DNA of 64,000 nucleotides from positions 1-64,000 of the forward strand of contig DASYKS010000057.1 of the NCBI GenBank assembly GCA_035995205.1, read 5' to 3'. The notes under the pieces were generated by a model. It was not told where the DNA came from and did no database searches. It saw only the letters and a list, made by a program, of their open reading frames with translations. Made by a program: the position numbers and the translations under genes. Shown piece by piece: positions 42,588-51,600 of the stretch; the stretch's first letter is position 1, and each line of letters begins with the position of its first letter. This stretch comes from DASYKS01 sp035995205. Its GTDB lineage: Bacteria; Acidobacteriota; Thermoanaerobaculia; Multivoradales; UBA5704.

Positions 42588-45500
42588 GTGAGCAAGCTCT
42601 TCATCTCCCACAGTTCGAGGGACGACGCGTTCGTGCGCGAGCTGCGGCAGATGCTTGCCGACCATGGGCACGAAGGATGGATCGACTCGCGCGAGCTGGG
42701 CGGCGGCGATCCGCTCTGGCCGGAAGTCCAGAAGGCGATCGAGGACGCCTCGGCCTACGCGGTCGTAGTCAGCGCGGATGCCTTGCAATCGAAGTGGGTT
42801 GGCAAGGAGCTGCGCCACGCGCTTGAAACTCGGAAAAAGCGCGGCAAGGACAAATTCCCGGTCATCCCCCTCTCGTTGAACGGCACGAAGCTCGGAGTCT
42901 TGGAGGACTTCTTCGGCGAGGAGCCGGTCTACATCCCCGTGAGCAGCGAGGCGGGCGGCGTCGAGGCGGCGATGAATGAAGTCCTCATCGCGATCGGCGA
43001 GCGCGAAGCGGCCGACGTTGCTCCCACGCCGCAGCCTAAGCCCGAACCGCTGGAAGAGCTTGTCCTTGAGCTCACGGACTTGAGAATCGAGGAGCAGGAC
43101 GGCAAGCGCCGCCCCACCGCCCGCGCCCGGCTCGTCTATGAACCGGCCACTCCGGGTCAACCGGATGTCCACAGCGCGAGCTGGCGTTTTGTCGCGCCCT
43201 TCTTCGGTCCCATCGAGGCAGAGGAGCTACGCTGGTATCTCGAAAAATACGCCATCTGGCCGAGCCACTACTTCCGGGATCGTGCGCGGAAGGTTGAGGA
43301 GAACCTCGTGAGGTGGGGCCGGCTTCTGCACGAAGTGGCGATGCCTCTCCCCCAACGGGAAAACGTCATGAAGGCGTGGGAGAAGACCGGCGACTACGCG
43401 GATCGCCGTTTCTCCGTCGAGGTGGATGTCGAGCCCAAAGGAGGTGCGCCCGAAGCGGAGGAGAAAGCCGCTCAGGAAGCCGCTACGCTCCTGCTCGCCC
43501 TGCCGTGGGAATTGCTCCATAACGGCAAGAGCTACCTCTTTCAAGGTGCGAAGCCCATCCGGGTTCGCCGTCGCCTTCCGGGAACCGAATCGTTGGGCGT
43601 GCCGGTCGTCGCCACACCCATCCGCATCCTGCTCGTTACGGCGCGGCCGGAGGACGACTGGTGCGGCTATCTCGACCACCGCGCGAGCGCGCTCCCCTTG
43701 GTCGAGGCGATGGAAGCCCTGCCCGGCCTGGTCGAGATTCACGTCCTCAGCCCGCCCACGCTGCCCGCTCTCCGCGAGGAGCTGGACCGCGCCCGCGACG
43801 AAAAAAAGCCCTACCAAGTCGTCCACTTCGACGGCCACGGCGTCTACGACAAAACCGTCGGCCTCGGCGGGCTGTGCTTCGAGCATCCGGATGACGTTGG
43901 AAAGCTCGAAAAATGCCGACATCTCACGATCTACACCAAGGACAGCATCGAGTACGGAACGGGGCTCGAATCGCTCCTGCGAGATCACCGCATCCCGCTG
44001 GTCTTTCTCGAAGCCTGTCAGACCGCGCAGGCGGAAAAGGCGTCGGAGTCCGTCGCCTCCGAGCTGCTCAAGGTCGGCGTCGCTTCCGTCGTCGCGATGA
44101 GCCACAGCGTGCTCGTCGAGACCGCGCGCCGCTTCGTCGAGTCGTTCTACAAGGCGCTCGCCTCCGGCAAACGCGTGGGCGAAGCCATGCTCGCGGGCCA
44201 GCGCAGACTCAAGGACGACACCGGGCGCGGGCGCATCTTCGGTGCGGGCGAGCTGCGGTTGGAGGATTGGTTCGTTCCCGTCCTCTTTCAGGAGAAGGAC
44301 GACCCGCAGCTGTTCAAGACCACTCCGGCGAAACAGACCGTGGAGGACTTCAAGGCCGCGCTCGCCCGCCGCCTCGGCAGTCTTCCCGAAACTCCCGCGA
44401 CCGGCTTCATCGGGCGCAGCAGAGAGCTGCTTGCACTCCAGCGGCTACTGCGAGACGCCCGCTTCGCCGTGGTGCGCGGGCAGGGCGGCGAGGGAAAGAC
44501 GGCGCTGGCCGCTGAGTTTGCGCGCTGGATGGTGCGGTCTCACCAGATCCGCCGCGCGGCGTTCGTCTCGGTCGAGACGCACAGCCACGTCGCCGCGGTG
44601 CTTGATGTACTCGGCCGCCAATTGGCAGGCGAGAATTACTCTGTCGCCACGTTCGACAATTTGGAAAAGGCCATCCTGCCCATCGAGCGCGCGCTGCGCG
44701 AGCAATCCACGCTGCTCGTAGTGGACAACATGGAGAGCATCCTCCTGCCGCCCTACCTCGAGACGCCGGAGGCGCTCTCAGAGGAGGCCGGCCGCGAGCT
44801 GAAGGCCATCCTCGCCTTTTGCGCGCGCTTGCTGAAGGTGGGTGACACGCGCCTTGTCTTCACCAGCCGCGAGGCGCTCCCCGCGCCATTCGAAGCGGAC
44901 CGCAACCGGCGCGAGCTGCATCGGCTCGACCGCGAAGACGCCGTGAAGCTCGTCGAGCGCGCGCTGAATGCGGATGATGGCGCTGGGGCGGGCGCGACGC
45001 TCGATGCCGCGCGGGAAGCGATCGAGGCACTCGTCGATGCCGTCCACGGGCACGCCCGCACGCTGACCCTGCTGGCGCCCTCTTTGCGAAGCCGAGGTGT
45101 CGAGGCCACACGCGCCGCACTCGTGGAGCTGATGACCGAGATGGAGCAGCAGTTCCCCGGCAGCCGGGAGCACTCCCTCTTCGCGAGCGTCGAGCTATCT
45201 CTGCGTCGCATGTTCCCCGCGAATCGGGAGAGGGCGCGCGTTCTGGGGGTGTTCCATGGCGCGGTCGACCTGGACGTGCTTCGCGTGATGATGCGGTGGG
45301 AAAAGGTGGATGTAGGCGCGCTGGCGGTCGAATTGGTCGAGACGGGGTTGGCGACGCCGAACCGCTACAACCATCTCACGCTAAATCCCGCGCTCTGCCC
45401 CTACCTGCGCGGGCGTATGGAAAGCACGGAGCGCGAGGCGCTAACGGGCCGTTGGGTCGAGGCGATGCGCGAATATGTCGGCTTTCTCTACCAGCAGCAG

Positions 45501-46976
45501 GTTAAGACCGCCGAAGTCGCAGCCACGCTCACGCTGCTTGATCTGCCAAACCTCTTTGCGCTGCTCGACCTGGTGCAGGGCGCGGGGGAGGCGGAAGCGA
45601 CGATCGGTCTGGCCACTTCGCTCTACACCCTGCTGCAGATGCTCGGCAAGCCGCGGCTGCTGGAGCGCGTGGGGCAAGCGCGCGACACCGCGGCAAAGAA
45701 GCTCGAAACGCTGGGCGACGCCTGGAATCACGCGCGGTTCCAGGCGACGCGGACCCTCATCGAGCAAAAGCTTGAGGGCGGGCGCTTGCGCGAGGCGTTG
45801 GAGGGCGCGCAAGCTTTGCTCCAGCGCGTCCGGGCGGCGGGCGGGCAGGCGTACCCTGACGCCGATTACGATCTGGCGATGGCGTGTTTCCTCCTAGCCC
45901 GAGTGTTGCTGACGACCGGCGGCTCGGAACAGGCCCTGCCGCTGCTGAGCGAGGCGCGCGAGCGATTCGAGGCCGACGGCGAAGGCGCGGAGCGGATGGC
46001 GGCTGTCTGCATCGCGGAGAAAGCCGGGTGTCTTCTTTACTTGGGCCGGCTCGACGAAGCGGCGGCGGCCTACGAAGAGAACATCCAGCGCGCCGAGCAA
46101 CTCGATGACGCCCGGCAGGCCGCCGTAGGAAAAGTCCAGCTGGGGACTGTCCGCTTGGAGCAGCGCCGCTATCCGGAGGCGCTAGCTGTATTTGCCAACG
46201 CGCGCGAGCGGTTCACCGAGTTGGAAGAGCCGGGCTCAATCGCCGTCAGCTGGTATCAGACCGGAAGGGTGTATCAGAAGGCGGGCCAGCAGGAAGCGGC
46301 GGAGGATGCCTATCGGAAATCGCTCGCAATCAAGGTTCGGCTCGGAGATGTCGCCGGGCAAGCGAGCACACTGAATCAACTGGGTGAACTTCATGCCAGA
46401 GGCCGCCCGGAGCAGGCAGCGAGCTTCTTCCGCAAGGCGGCAGACAAGTTTTCTGAAATTCGAGACGCGGGCCATGAAGGCGTAGCGCGAAGTAACCTCA
46501 GCGAAATGTTGCGGACACTGAACCGCCTGGACGAAGCACGGCAGGAAATCCGCCGGGCGATAGAACGCAAAGCGCAGTTCGGCCACGCTTCGGAGCCGTG
46601 GAAGACCTGGGCAATCCTCGCCGCCATCGAGACGGACGCCGGCAACGTCTCCGCCGCCGCGGAGGCGAAGCGCAAGGCCATCGCCTGCTACCTCGCCTAC
46701 CGCCGCGACGGCGGCGAGAACTACGACGGGCCGGGCCGCCTCATCCTCGCCGTAACCCAATCCCTGCTCGCCGACAACGCGGTAGAAGCCGCGTCCCTCC
46801 TCCAGCAACAGCTCCCGCGCTTCGAGGCGGGCGGGTTCGGCGGCTTCATCCACGCCCTCCAAGCCATCGTCACCGGAAGCCGGGACCGCATCCTCGCCGA
46901 TGCCCCGGAATTGGACTACTCGATGGCCGCCGAAATCCTCTTCCTGATCGAAACGCTGGAGAAGGCGGGCCGGTAA
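42588..46976 (+). CDS. TIR-CHAT-STAND NTPase-TPR conflict protein
   Basis: 1462 residues from GTG at 42588. Residues 1-135 form a TIR domain (KLFISHSSRDDAFVRELRQM, GWIDSREL, SADALQSKWVGKELRHA with Glu74 at the usual NADase position). A Pro-rich linker follows, then an alpha/beta region (157-330) usual before CHAT domains. The CHAT caspase-like protease (340-570) has His417 in VVHFDGHGVYD and Cys477 in FLEACQTAQ. A STAND/NB-ARC NTPase follows: GFIGRSRE (606-613), Walker A GQGGEGKT (631-638), Walker B LLVVDN (Asp713) and a sensor-like LVFTSRE. The rest (about 1000-1460) is helical with TPR repeats (LGRLDEAAAAYEENIQRAEQ, KAGQQEAAEDAYRKSLAIK). The layout is that of an NLR-like sensor: TPR senses, NTPase oligomerises, effectors act. 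Two different effectors in one chain are unusual. Cytosolic. Its role in phage defence or cell death is inferred from domains. Confidence 0.93.
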   Translation: MSKLFISHSSRDDAFVRELRQMLADHGHEGWIDSRELGGGDPLWPEVQKAIEDASAYAVVVSADALQSKWVGKELRHALETRKKRGKDKFPVIPLSLNGTKLGVLEDFFGEEPVYIPVSSEAGGVEAAMNEVLIAIGEREAADVAPTPQPKPEPLEELVLELTDLRIEEQDGKRRPTARARLVYEPATPGQPDVHSASWRFVAPFFGPIEAEELRWYLEKYAIWPSHYFRDRARKVEENLVRWGRLLHEVAMPLPQRENVMKAWEKTGDYADRRFSVEVDVEPKGGAPEAEEKAAQEAATLLLALPWELLHNGKSYLFQGAKPIRVRRRLPGTESLGVPVVATPIRILLVTARPEDDWCGYLDHRASALPLVEAMEALPGLVEIHVLSPPTLPALREELDRARDEKKPYQVVHFDGHGVYDKTVGLGGLCFEHPDDVGKLEKCRHLTIYTKDSIEYGTGLESLLRDHRIPLVFLEACQTAQAEKASESVASELLKVGVASVVAMSHSVLVETARRFVESFYKALASGKRVGEAMLAGQRRLKDDTGRGRIFGAGELRLEDWFVPVLFQEKDDPQLFKTTPAKQTVEDFKAALARRLGSLPETPATGFIGRSRELLALQRLLRDARFAVVRGQGGEGKTALAAEFARWMVRSHQIRRAAFVSVETHSHVAAVLDVLGRQLAGENYSVATFDNLEKAILPIERALREQSTLLVVDNMESILLPPYLETPEALSEEAGRELKAILAFCARLLKVGDTRLVFTSREALPAPFEADRNRRELHRLDREDAVKLVERALNADDGAGAGATLDAAREAIEALVDAVHGHARTLTLLAPSLRSRGVEATRAALVELMTEMEQQFPGSREHSLFASVELSLRRMFPANRERARVLGVFHGAVDLDVLRVMMRWEKVDVGALAVELVETGLATPNRYNHLTLNPALCPYLRGRMESTEREALTGRWVEAMREYVGFLYQQQVKTAEVAATLTLLDLPNLFALLDLVQGAGEAEATIGLATSLYTLLQMLGKPRLLERVGQARDTAAKKLETLGDAWNHARFQATRTLIEQKLEGGRLREALEGAQALLQRVRAAGGQAYPDADYDLAMACFLLARVLLTTGGSEQALPLLSEARERFEADGEGAERMAAVCIAEKAGCLLYLGRLDEAAAAYEENIQRAEQLDDARQAAVGKVQLGTVRLEQRRYPEALAVFANARERFTELEEPGSIAVSWYQTGRVYQKAGQQEAAEDAYRKSLAIKVRLGDVAGQASTLNQLGELHARGRPEQAASFFRKAADKFSEIRDAGHEGVARSNLSEMLRTLNRLDEARQEIRRAIERKAQFGHASEPWKTWAILAAIETDAGNVSAAAEAKRKAIACYLAYRRDGGENYDGPGRLILAVTQSLLADNAVEAASLLQQQLPRFEAGGFGGFIHALQAIVTGSRDRILADAPELDYSMAAEILFLIETLEKAGR

Positions 46977-47016
46977 GGATCGGCGGTGTGCTGGCCGCGG
47001 GGAGGCCTGCGATTCG

Positions 47017-47181
47017 CGAGCCCCGCGAGGAATTGAAATTCCTCGCTACGTTACGTCGTCCCTACGGGACGAGGTGCTGGGGGACGATGAGGCCGAACCA
47101 GAGTTCGAGCGTTGCGCGCTGGGAACGTCCCGTCAGGGACGTCGTTACGTAGCGAGCGTTTTCAACCGCTCGCGGGGCTCG
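47017..47181. repeat. Long inverted repeat downstream of the TIR-CHAT gene
   Basis: Left arm 47017-47071 (CGAGCCCCGCGAGGAATTGA onward) and right arm 47126-47181 are inverted copies of about 55 bp with clustered differences (GAATT/AATTC against CGGTT/AACCG) that keep the inner pairing. The loop is 54 bp. Both arms contain TACGT and GTCCCT..GGGAC. It lies in the 447-bp gap between the TIR-CHAT gene and a convergent gene. Within 47182-47365 nothing further is recognised. Confidence 0.85.
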
Positions 47182-47365
47182 GGGCTCCGAACGCCCCGAG
47201 CCCTACGATGACCGCCGAACGCCGTCCGACCCAAAAACGCCGCCGAGACGGCGGCGGTCCCAGGACGAGCACACCCGAAGAGGTTGGTCCCGGGACGAGC
47301 TCAGCGGCGCCTTCGATCAGCGAAACTGGAGCGACCCAAACGGCGGTAGGTGCCCAGGCGACACG

Positions 47366-47402
47366 AAAAAACGGGGCGTGGAGCCCGCGAGCACCACGCC
47401 CC
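47366..47402 (-). terminator. Rho-independent terminator
   Basis: On the minus strand GGGGCGTGG pairs with CCACGCCCC (47402-47394 with 47381-47373) and is followed at once by GTTTTTT. It lies 22 bp after the stop of the small helical protein gene, so it should end that transcript. Confidence 0.85.
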
Positions 47403-47423
47403 TGGACCTACCGATGAAGTGGC

Positions 47424-47804
47424 TTACCGATCCGAACCGTTCAACGCCTGATCACCCGGGGGCAGCTCGTTCACCTTCCCCCGGCGATGGCTACGGAGCG
47501 GGGCGACCCGGAACTGCACGAGGCGCTCGCTCTTGGTGCCGAGGACGGCTTTGACGACTCCGCGCAGACGGCGCGCGTTCTCGTTGCCCTGCTCGATCAG
47601 GAAGGCGAGGTCTTGGGTCGCCTCTTGGCGGCTTGCGGCGCAGGAGGCCTGGTGAGCCCGCTTGGCGCGCAGTGCCGCGAGCGACGCCTCCATCGCGGCG
47701 CGTTGGCGTTCCGCCGAGGCGAGAACCTCGGCGTTGTCGTTGACCGCTTCCAGCAGCTCCTCCCAGTCGCGGACCACGTCGGCAAAACTACGGATGCTCT
47801 TCAT
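47424..47804 (-). CDS. Small helical protein of unknown function
   Basis: 126 residues from ATG at 47804 (GAGGGT upstream). Nearly all helix: MKSIRSFADVVRDWEELLEA, VLASAERQRAAMEASLAALR, QEATQDLAFLIEQGNENARR, then a basic, ordered-looking tail KAVLGTKSERLVQFRVAPLR. This suggests a coiled-coil bundle of two long helices with a short C-terminal peptide that may bind nucleic acid or a partner. No family is recognised. It has its own terminator, so it is a true transcription unit. The AT-rich stretch 47885-47935 upstream is the likely promoter region. Confidence 0.68.
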   Translation of the reverse strand: MKSIRSFADVVRDWEELLEAVNDNAEVLASAERQRAAMEASLAALRAKRAHQASCAASRQEATQDLAFLIEQGNENARRLRGVVKAVLGTKSERLVQFRVAPLRSHRRGKVNELPPGDQALNGSDR

Positions 47805-47954
47805 GTCGCTACCCTCTTTCTCTTCGTCGGCCCGGAAACGGCGGAATCGCCGACCGGCCACGCCGTGTAGAGCGCGACCCTCCTTTTAAATCATAGATTC
47901 CGAGAAATCGAGCCATTTCGGGCAAAATCGAAAGATTCTTTGGGCCGGGCGCCG

Positions 47955-48457
47955 AAAACACCCTGCCGCGGTCTCCGCAGCGATCTTCGGGCCATCGGAA
48001 GACATCTCCGGATCGACCGAAGACACCTTCCGGCCGACCGAAGAAGCTTCCCGGCCCGTCCGGAGATCTTCACGGACGGCCCGGAACGTTCACCGGAAGG
48101 GGCCGGACGACTCCGCGGTCGCGGAAGAAGACTCCCGGAAGTCCGAAGAGCGCTCCGCACGGTCCGAAGGGAACTCCGGATCGTCGGAAGAAGCTCACGG
48201 TCGATCCGGAGCTCGCTACGGATGGACGGAAGAGAGCTCCCGGACACCCGGAGCCCTCCCGGACGATCCGGAGCTCTCTTCGGTCGGCCCGGAGTCGCCT
48301 TCGGTCCGTCCGAAGAGCCCTTCGGAGGAGGCGGAGACGGCTCCGGTCGGCCGGGAAATCTCTTCGGTCGGCCCGGAGTCGCCTTCGGTCCGTCGGAAGA
48401 GCCCTTCGGAGAAGGGGGAGACGGCTTCGGTCGGGCGCGCCGGGCAGCCGCTCGGCG
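47955..48457. repeat. Degenerate 21-bp tandem repeat array, locus 2
   Basis: More than 20 contiguous units of 21 bp; typical unit CGGAGNNCTCTTCGGTCGGCC or CGAAGANNCTTCCGGNCGAC. Unit starts fall at 48123, 48144, 48165, 48186, 48207, 48228 and 48249, then after a 1-bp shortening at 48269, 48290, 48311, 48332, 48353, 48374, 48395, 48416 and 48437. Within the last part an 84-bp block (four units) is repeated: CTCTTCGGTCGGCCCGGAG starts at 48276 and again at 48360. All six frames tend to stay open because 21 is a multiple of three, but no convincing start or protein is seen. It occupies most of the 837-bp gap before the ELWxxDGT gene. Confidence 0.88.
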
Positions 48458-48483
48458 GGTTCGGCGATCCCGGCCGCCTCGGG

Positions 48484-48521
48484 GCCGAGCGGGTGCTCGG
48501 CGGTCCCGGGGGAAAACTCTC
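48484..48521. repeat. GCCGAGC-GCTCGGC hairpin repeat, copy 2
   Basis: GCCGAGCGGGTGCTCGGC is followed by GGTCCCGGGGG and AAAACTCTC, matching the copy at 35412-35449 with three small differences. It marks the downstream edge of the second 21-bp array. Confidence 0.75.
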
Positions 48522-48641
48522 GGGAGCTTGCACGACTCGGCCGGAAGGTTCGGGGGCTCGTCGGGGACTTCAATCAAGATTTCGATAGCCGCACTCCGGC
48601 GTTTCGTTTAGGCTGGCTCGACACCCCCGGAGGCTTCCCTG

Positions 48642-51600
48642 ATGCTCCACCCTCTCGCCCGACCGGCCTTTCTTCTGCTCGCTGCGGCTGTGCTCTCCGC
48701 TCCCCTTGCGGCGCAAGTGCCGGTCCAAGTCGCGGATCTGAATACGACGCGTTACGACAGCGGCGACTCGTTCTTGTTCGGCAGCGAATTCGTCGAGCTT
48801 TCCGGTACGGTGTATTTCACCGCGTCGGACATTCTGCACGGACTGGAGCTGTGGAAGACCGACGGCACGGAGGCGGGCACGGTGCTCTTGACCGATCTCT
48901 GCCCCGGCTCGTGCGATTCGTTTCCGCGCAATATGACCGTCGTCGGTACCTCGATCTATTTTTCGGCGGACGACGGCGCGCACGGCTTCGAGCCGTGGAT
49001 CACGGACGGCACGGCCGCGGGGACGCGGATGATTCGGGACGCCGTGCCCGGGCTCGGAAGCAGCTTTCCGAATTTCTTCCGTGTCCTCGGTGGGCGGGTG
49101 TTCTATTCGGCGCGCGACCCGCAAGCGGGCACGGAGCTTTGGGTGACCGACGGCACGGCCGGCGGCACGGGGCGGCTGGTCGACATCGAACCCGGACCTG
49201 CGGACTCCTCGGCAACGCCTTGGCAGACGATCGGCTCGGATCTGTTCTTCGCCGCGTTCGACAGCGTACACGGCCAGGAGCTGTGGGCGACCGATGGCAC
49301 CGCGGCGGGGACGCGGCTGGTGCTCGACATCCAGCCGGGAGCCAACTCGTCTCTCACCGGTTCGGTTCCCGTGCCCGGGCCGGCACTCTTCGGCGTGCTC
49401 GGATCCCGCCTCTTCTTCGCCGCCAACGACGGCACGGCGGGGTCGGAGCTTTGGGCGAGCGACGGCACCGCGGCCGGGACCACCCGGGTGGCGGACATCG
49501 ACGCCGGGGCGGACGGATCGCAGCCGCTCGATTTTGCGCGCCTGGGTACGAAACTCTTCTTTCGCGCCCGGGACGCCGCGCACGGTGGCGAGCTTTGGAC
49601 CACCGACGGTACCGCGGCGGGCACGGCGCTGGTCGCCGACATCCGTCCCGGCCCGGATTTCGCGACCCCGTTCGAGCTGGTCCCGTTCGGCGGGGCCGTC
49701 TATTTCCACGCCGACGACGGGGTTCACGGCCGCGAGCTTTGGAGGAGCGACGGCACGGAGCCCGGAACGACCATGGTCGCGGACATCCGCACCGGCGGCG
49801 GCTCGGGGCTCGAATTCTTCTTGAGCCCGCATGGCCTCACGCCGGTCGGCTCTCGGCTGCTCTTTTTCGCCGACGACGAGGTCTCCGGCAACGAGCTGTG
49901 GGCGACCGACGGCACTCCGGCGGGTACTGTCCAAGTCGCTGACTTGAACCCGGGCGCGAACCTAGCCGACGCGGGCAGCTTTAACGGCGGGCGAGAGGTC
50001 CGCGTCGTCTCCGGCGGGCGCTGGTTTTTCCGCGCCTTCGACGGGCCTTTCGGCGAGGGGCGCCAGCTCTATACCTCCGACGGCACGGCGGCGGGGACGG
50101 GCCGGGTGAAACGATTGGTCGAGCAGCGCTCCGGCGTGACGCCCCCCTTCTTCGGCCGTTCGATGGATTTCAGCCCCACCGCCGCCTTGGCCAACCGGCT
50201 GATCTTCTCGGGCGACGACGGCGTTCAGGGAAGCGAGCCGGCGGCGAGCGACGGCACCCCGGCGGGGACCGGTCTGCTCGCGGACGTGAATCCGGGCTTT
50301 GACACCTCCAGCCCGAACGGGATGATCTCCCTCGGCGGCAAGGTTCTGTTCCGGGCCTCGAACGGCACGACCAACGACCTCTCGCTGTGGGCCACCGACG
50401 GCACCCCGGGCGGCACGGTGCCGCTCGCCGTCGGCTCCCAACCGAACTTCCTCACCGCTTTCTTGGGATCGGCCTATCTTTCCGCCGTCGACGCCGCGCA
50501 CGGCACCGAGGTTTGGAAGAGCGACGGCACGCCCGGCGGCACCGGCTTGGCGTTCGATCTCGTCCCCGGCACCGGCAGCTCGGACCCGGCGCTCTTCACG
50601 CCGCTCGGCAACAAGCTGTTCTTCACCGCAGCCGATCCGGCCGCGGGCGACGAGCTGTGGGTGACCGACGGGGCTTCCGCCCACCGGGTGGCCGACATCG
50701 GGCCGGGGAACGCGAGCGGGTTCCCCGCCCAGCTGACGGCATCGCCCACCTCGGGCTTCGGCCCCTCGGTCTACTTCTCCGCCGACGACGGAACGAACGG
50801 GCGCGAGCTGTGGGTTTCGGACGGCACCGCCGCCGGCACCCATCTCGCGGCCGACGTTCGACCGGGGCCGGGGTCGTCGATGGAACCTTCGCCCGTCGAT
50901 TCGTTCGCTTCGGCCAGCGGCTCCTCTATGGTGGCCTTTCCCCTTTCCGGCCCGGTCGGCTTCGTCGCCGACGACGGCGTTTCGGGCGAGGAGCTCTGGG
51001 TGAGTGGCGCCTCCGCCACGTACCGCCGCGGGGATCTCTTTCCCGGCCCGGGATCGTCGCAGCCGCGCCAGTTGACGCGCGTCGGCCGGAAGATCGCCTT
51101 CGTCGCCGACGACGGCGTACACGGTCGCGAGCTCTGGATCGCGGGCCAGCTCGTTTCCGACGAGCTGTTCGTCATCGACATCTCCCCCGGCCCCGCCTCG
51201 TCCGTGCCGCAGCACCTGACCGGCTTCGGCGGGATCGTCCTGTTCTCGGCCGACGACGGCGTGCAGGGCCGCGAGCCTTGGGTGACCGACGGGACGCCCC
51301 AGGGAACGCGCCGGCTCGCGGACATCGCTCCCGGAGCGCTTCCTTCGAGCCCATACGATTTCACCGCGGTCGGCGGCGATCTCTATTTCGCCGCGAGCGA
51401 CGCGGTCTCGGGCTTCGAGCTCTGGCGCATGCCGCGCGCCGCGCTGGGCGCGCGGATCGGCGCCACCAAGCGGGTCTCCGGCCAGTTCGTGGTCGGCGGT
51501 TTGATCACCTACACGATCGTCCTTTCGAACACGGGCCTCGGCGCGCAGCTCCGCACCGCCGGCTTCCAACTCGAAGACCCGATTCCGGCGAGCCTCTCGT

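Noticed and set aside
47182..47365. Possible small gene or RNA between the inverted repeat and the terminator
   Set aside because: Short GC-rich repeats (GGCGGCGG, GGTCCCGGGACG) are present but no consistent frame, promoter or conserved fold could be argued.
47891..48611. Arg/Pro/Gly-rich proteins of about 220 residues on both strands of the second array
   Set aside because: Open frames on both strands follow from the 21-bp period and high GC; no start context, domain or codon preference supports either.
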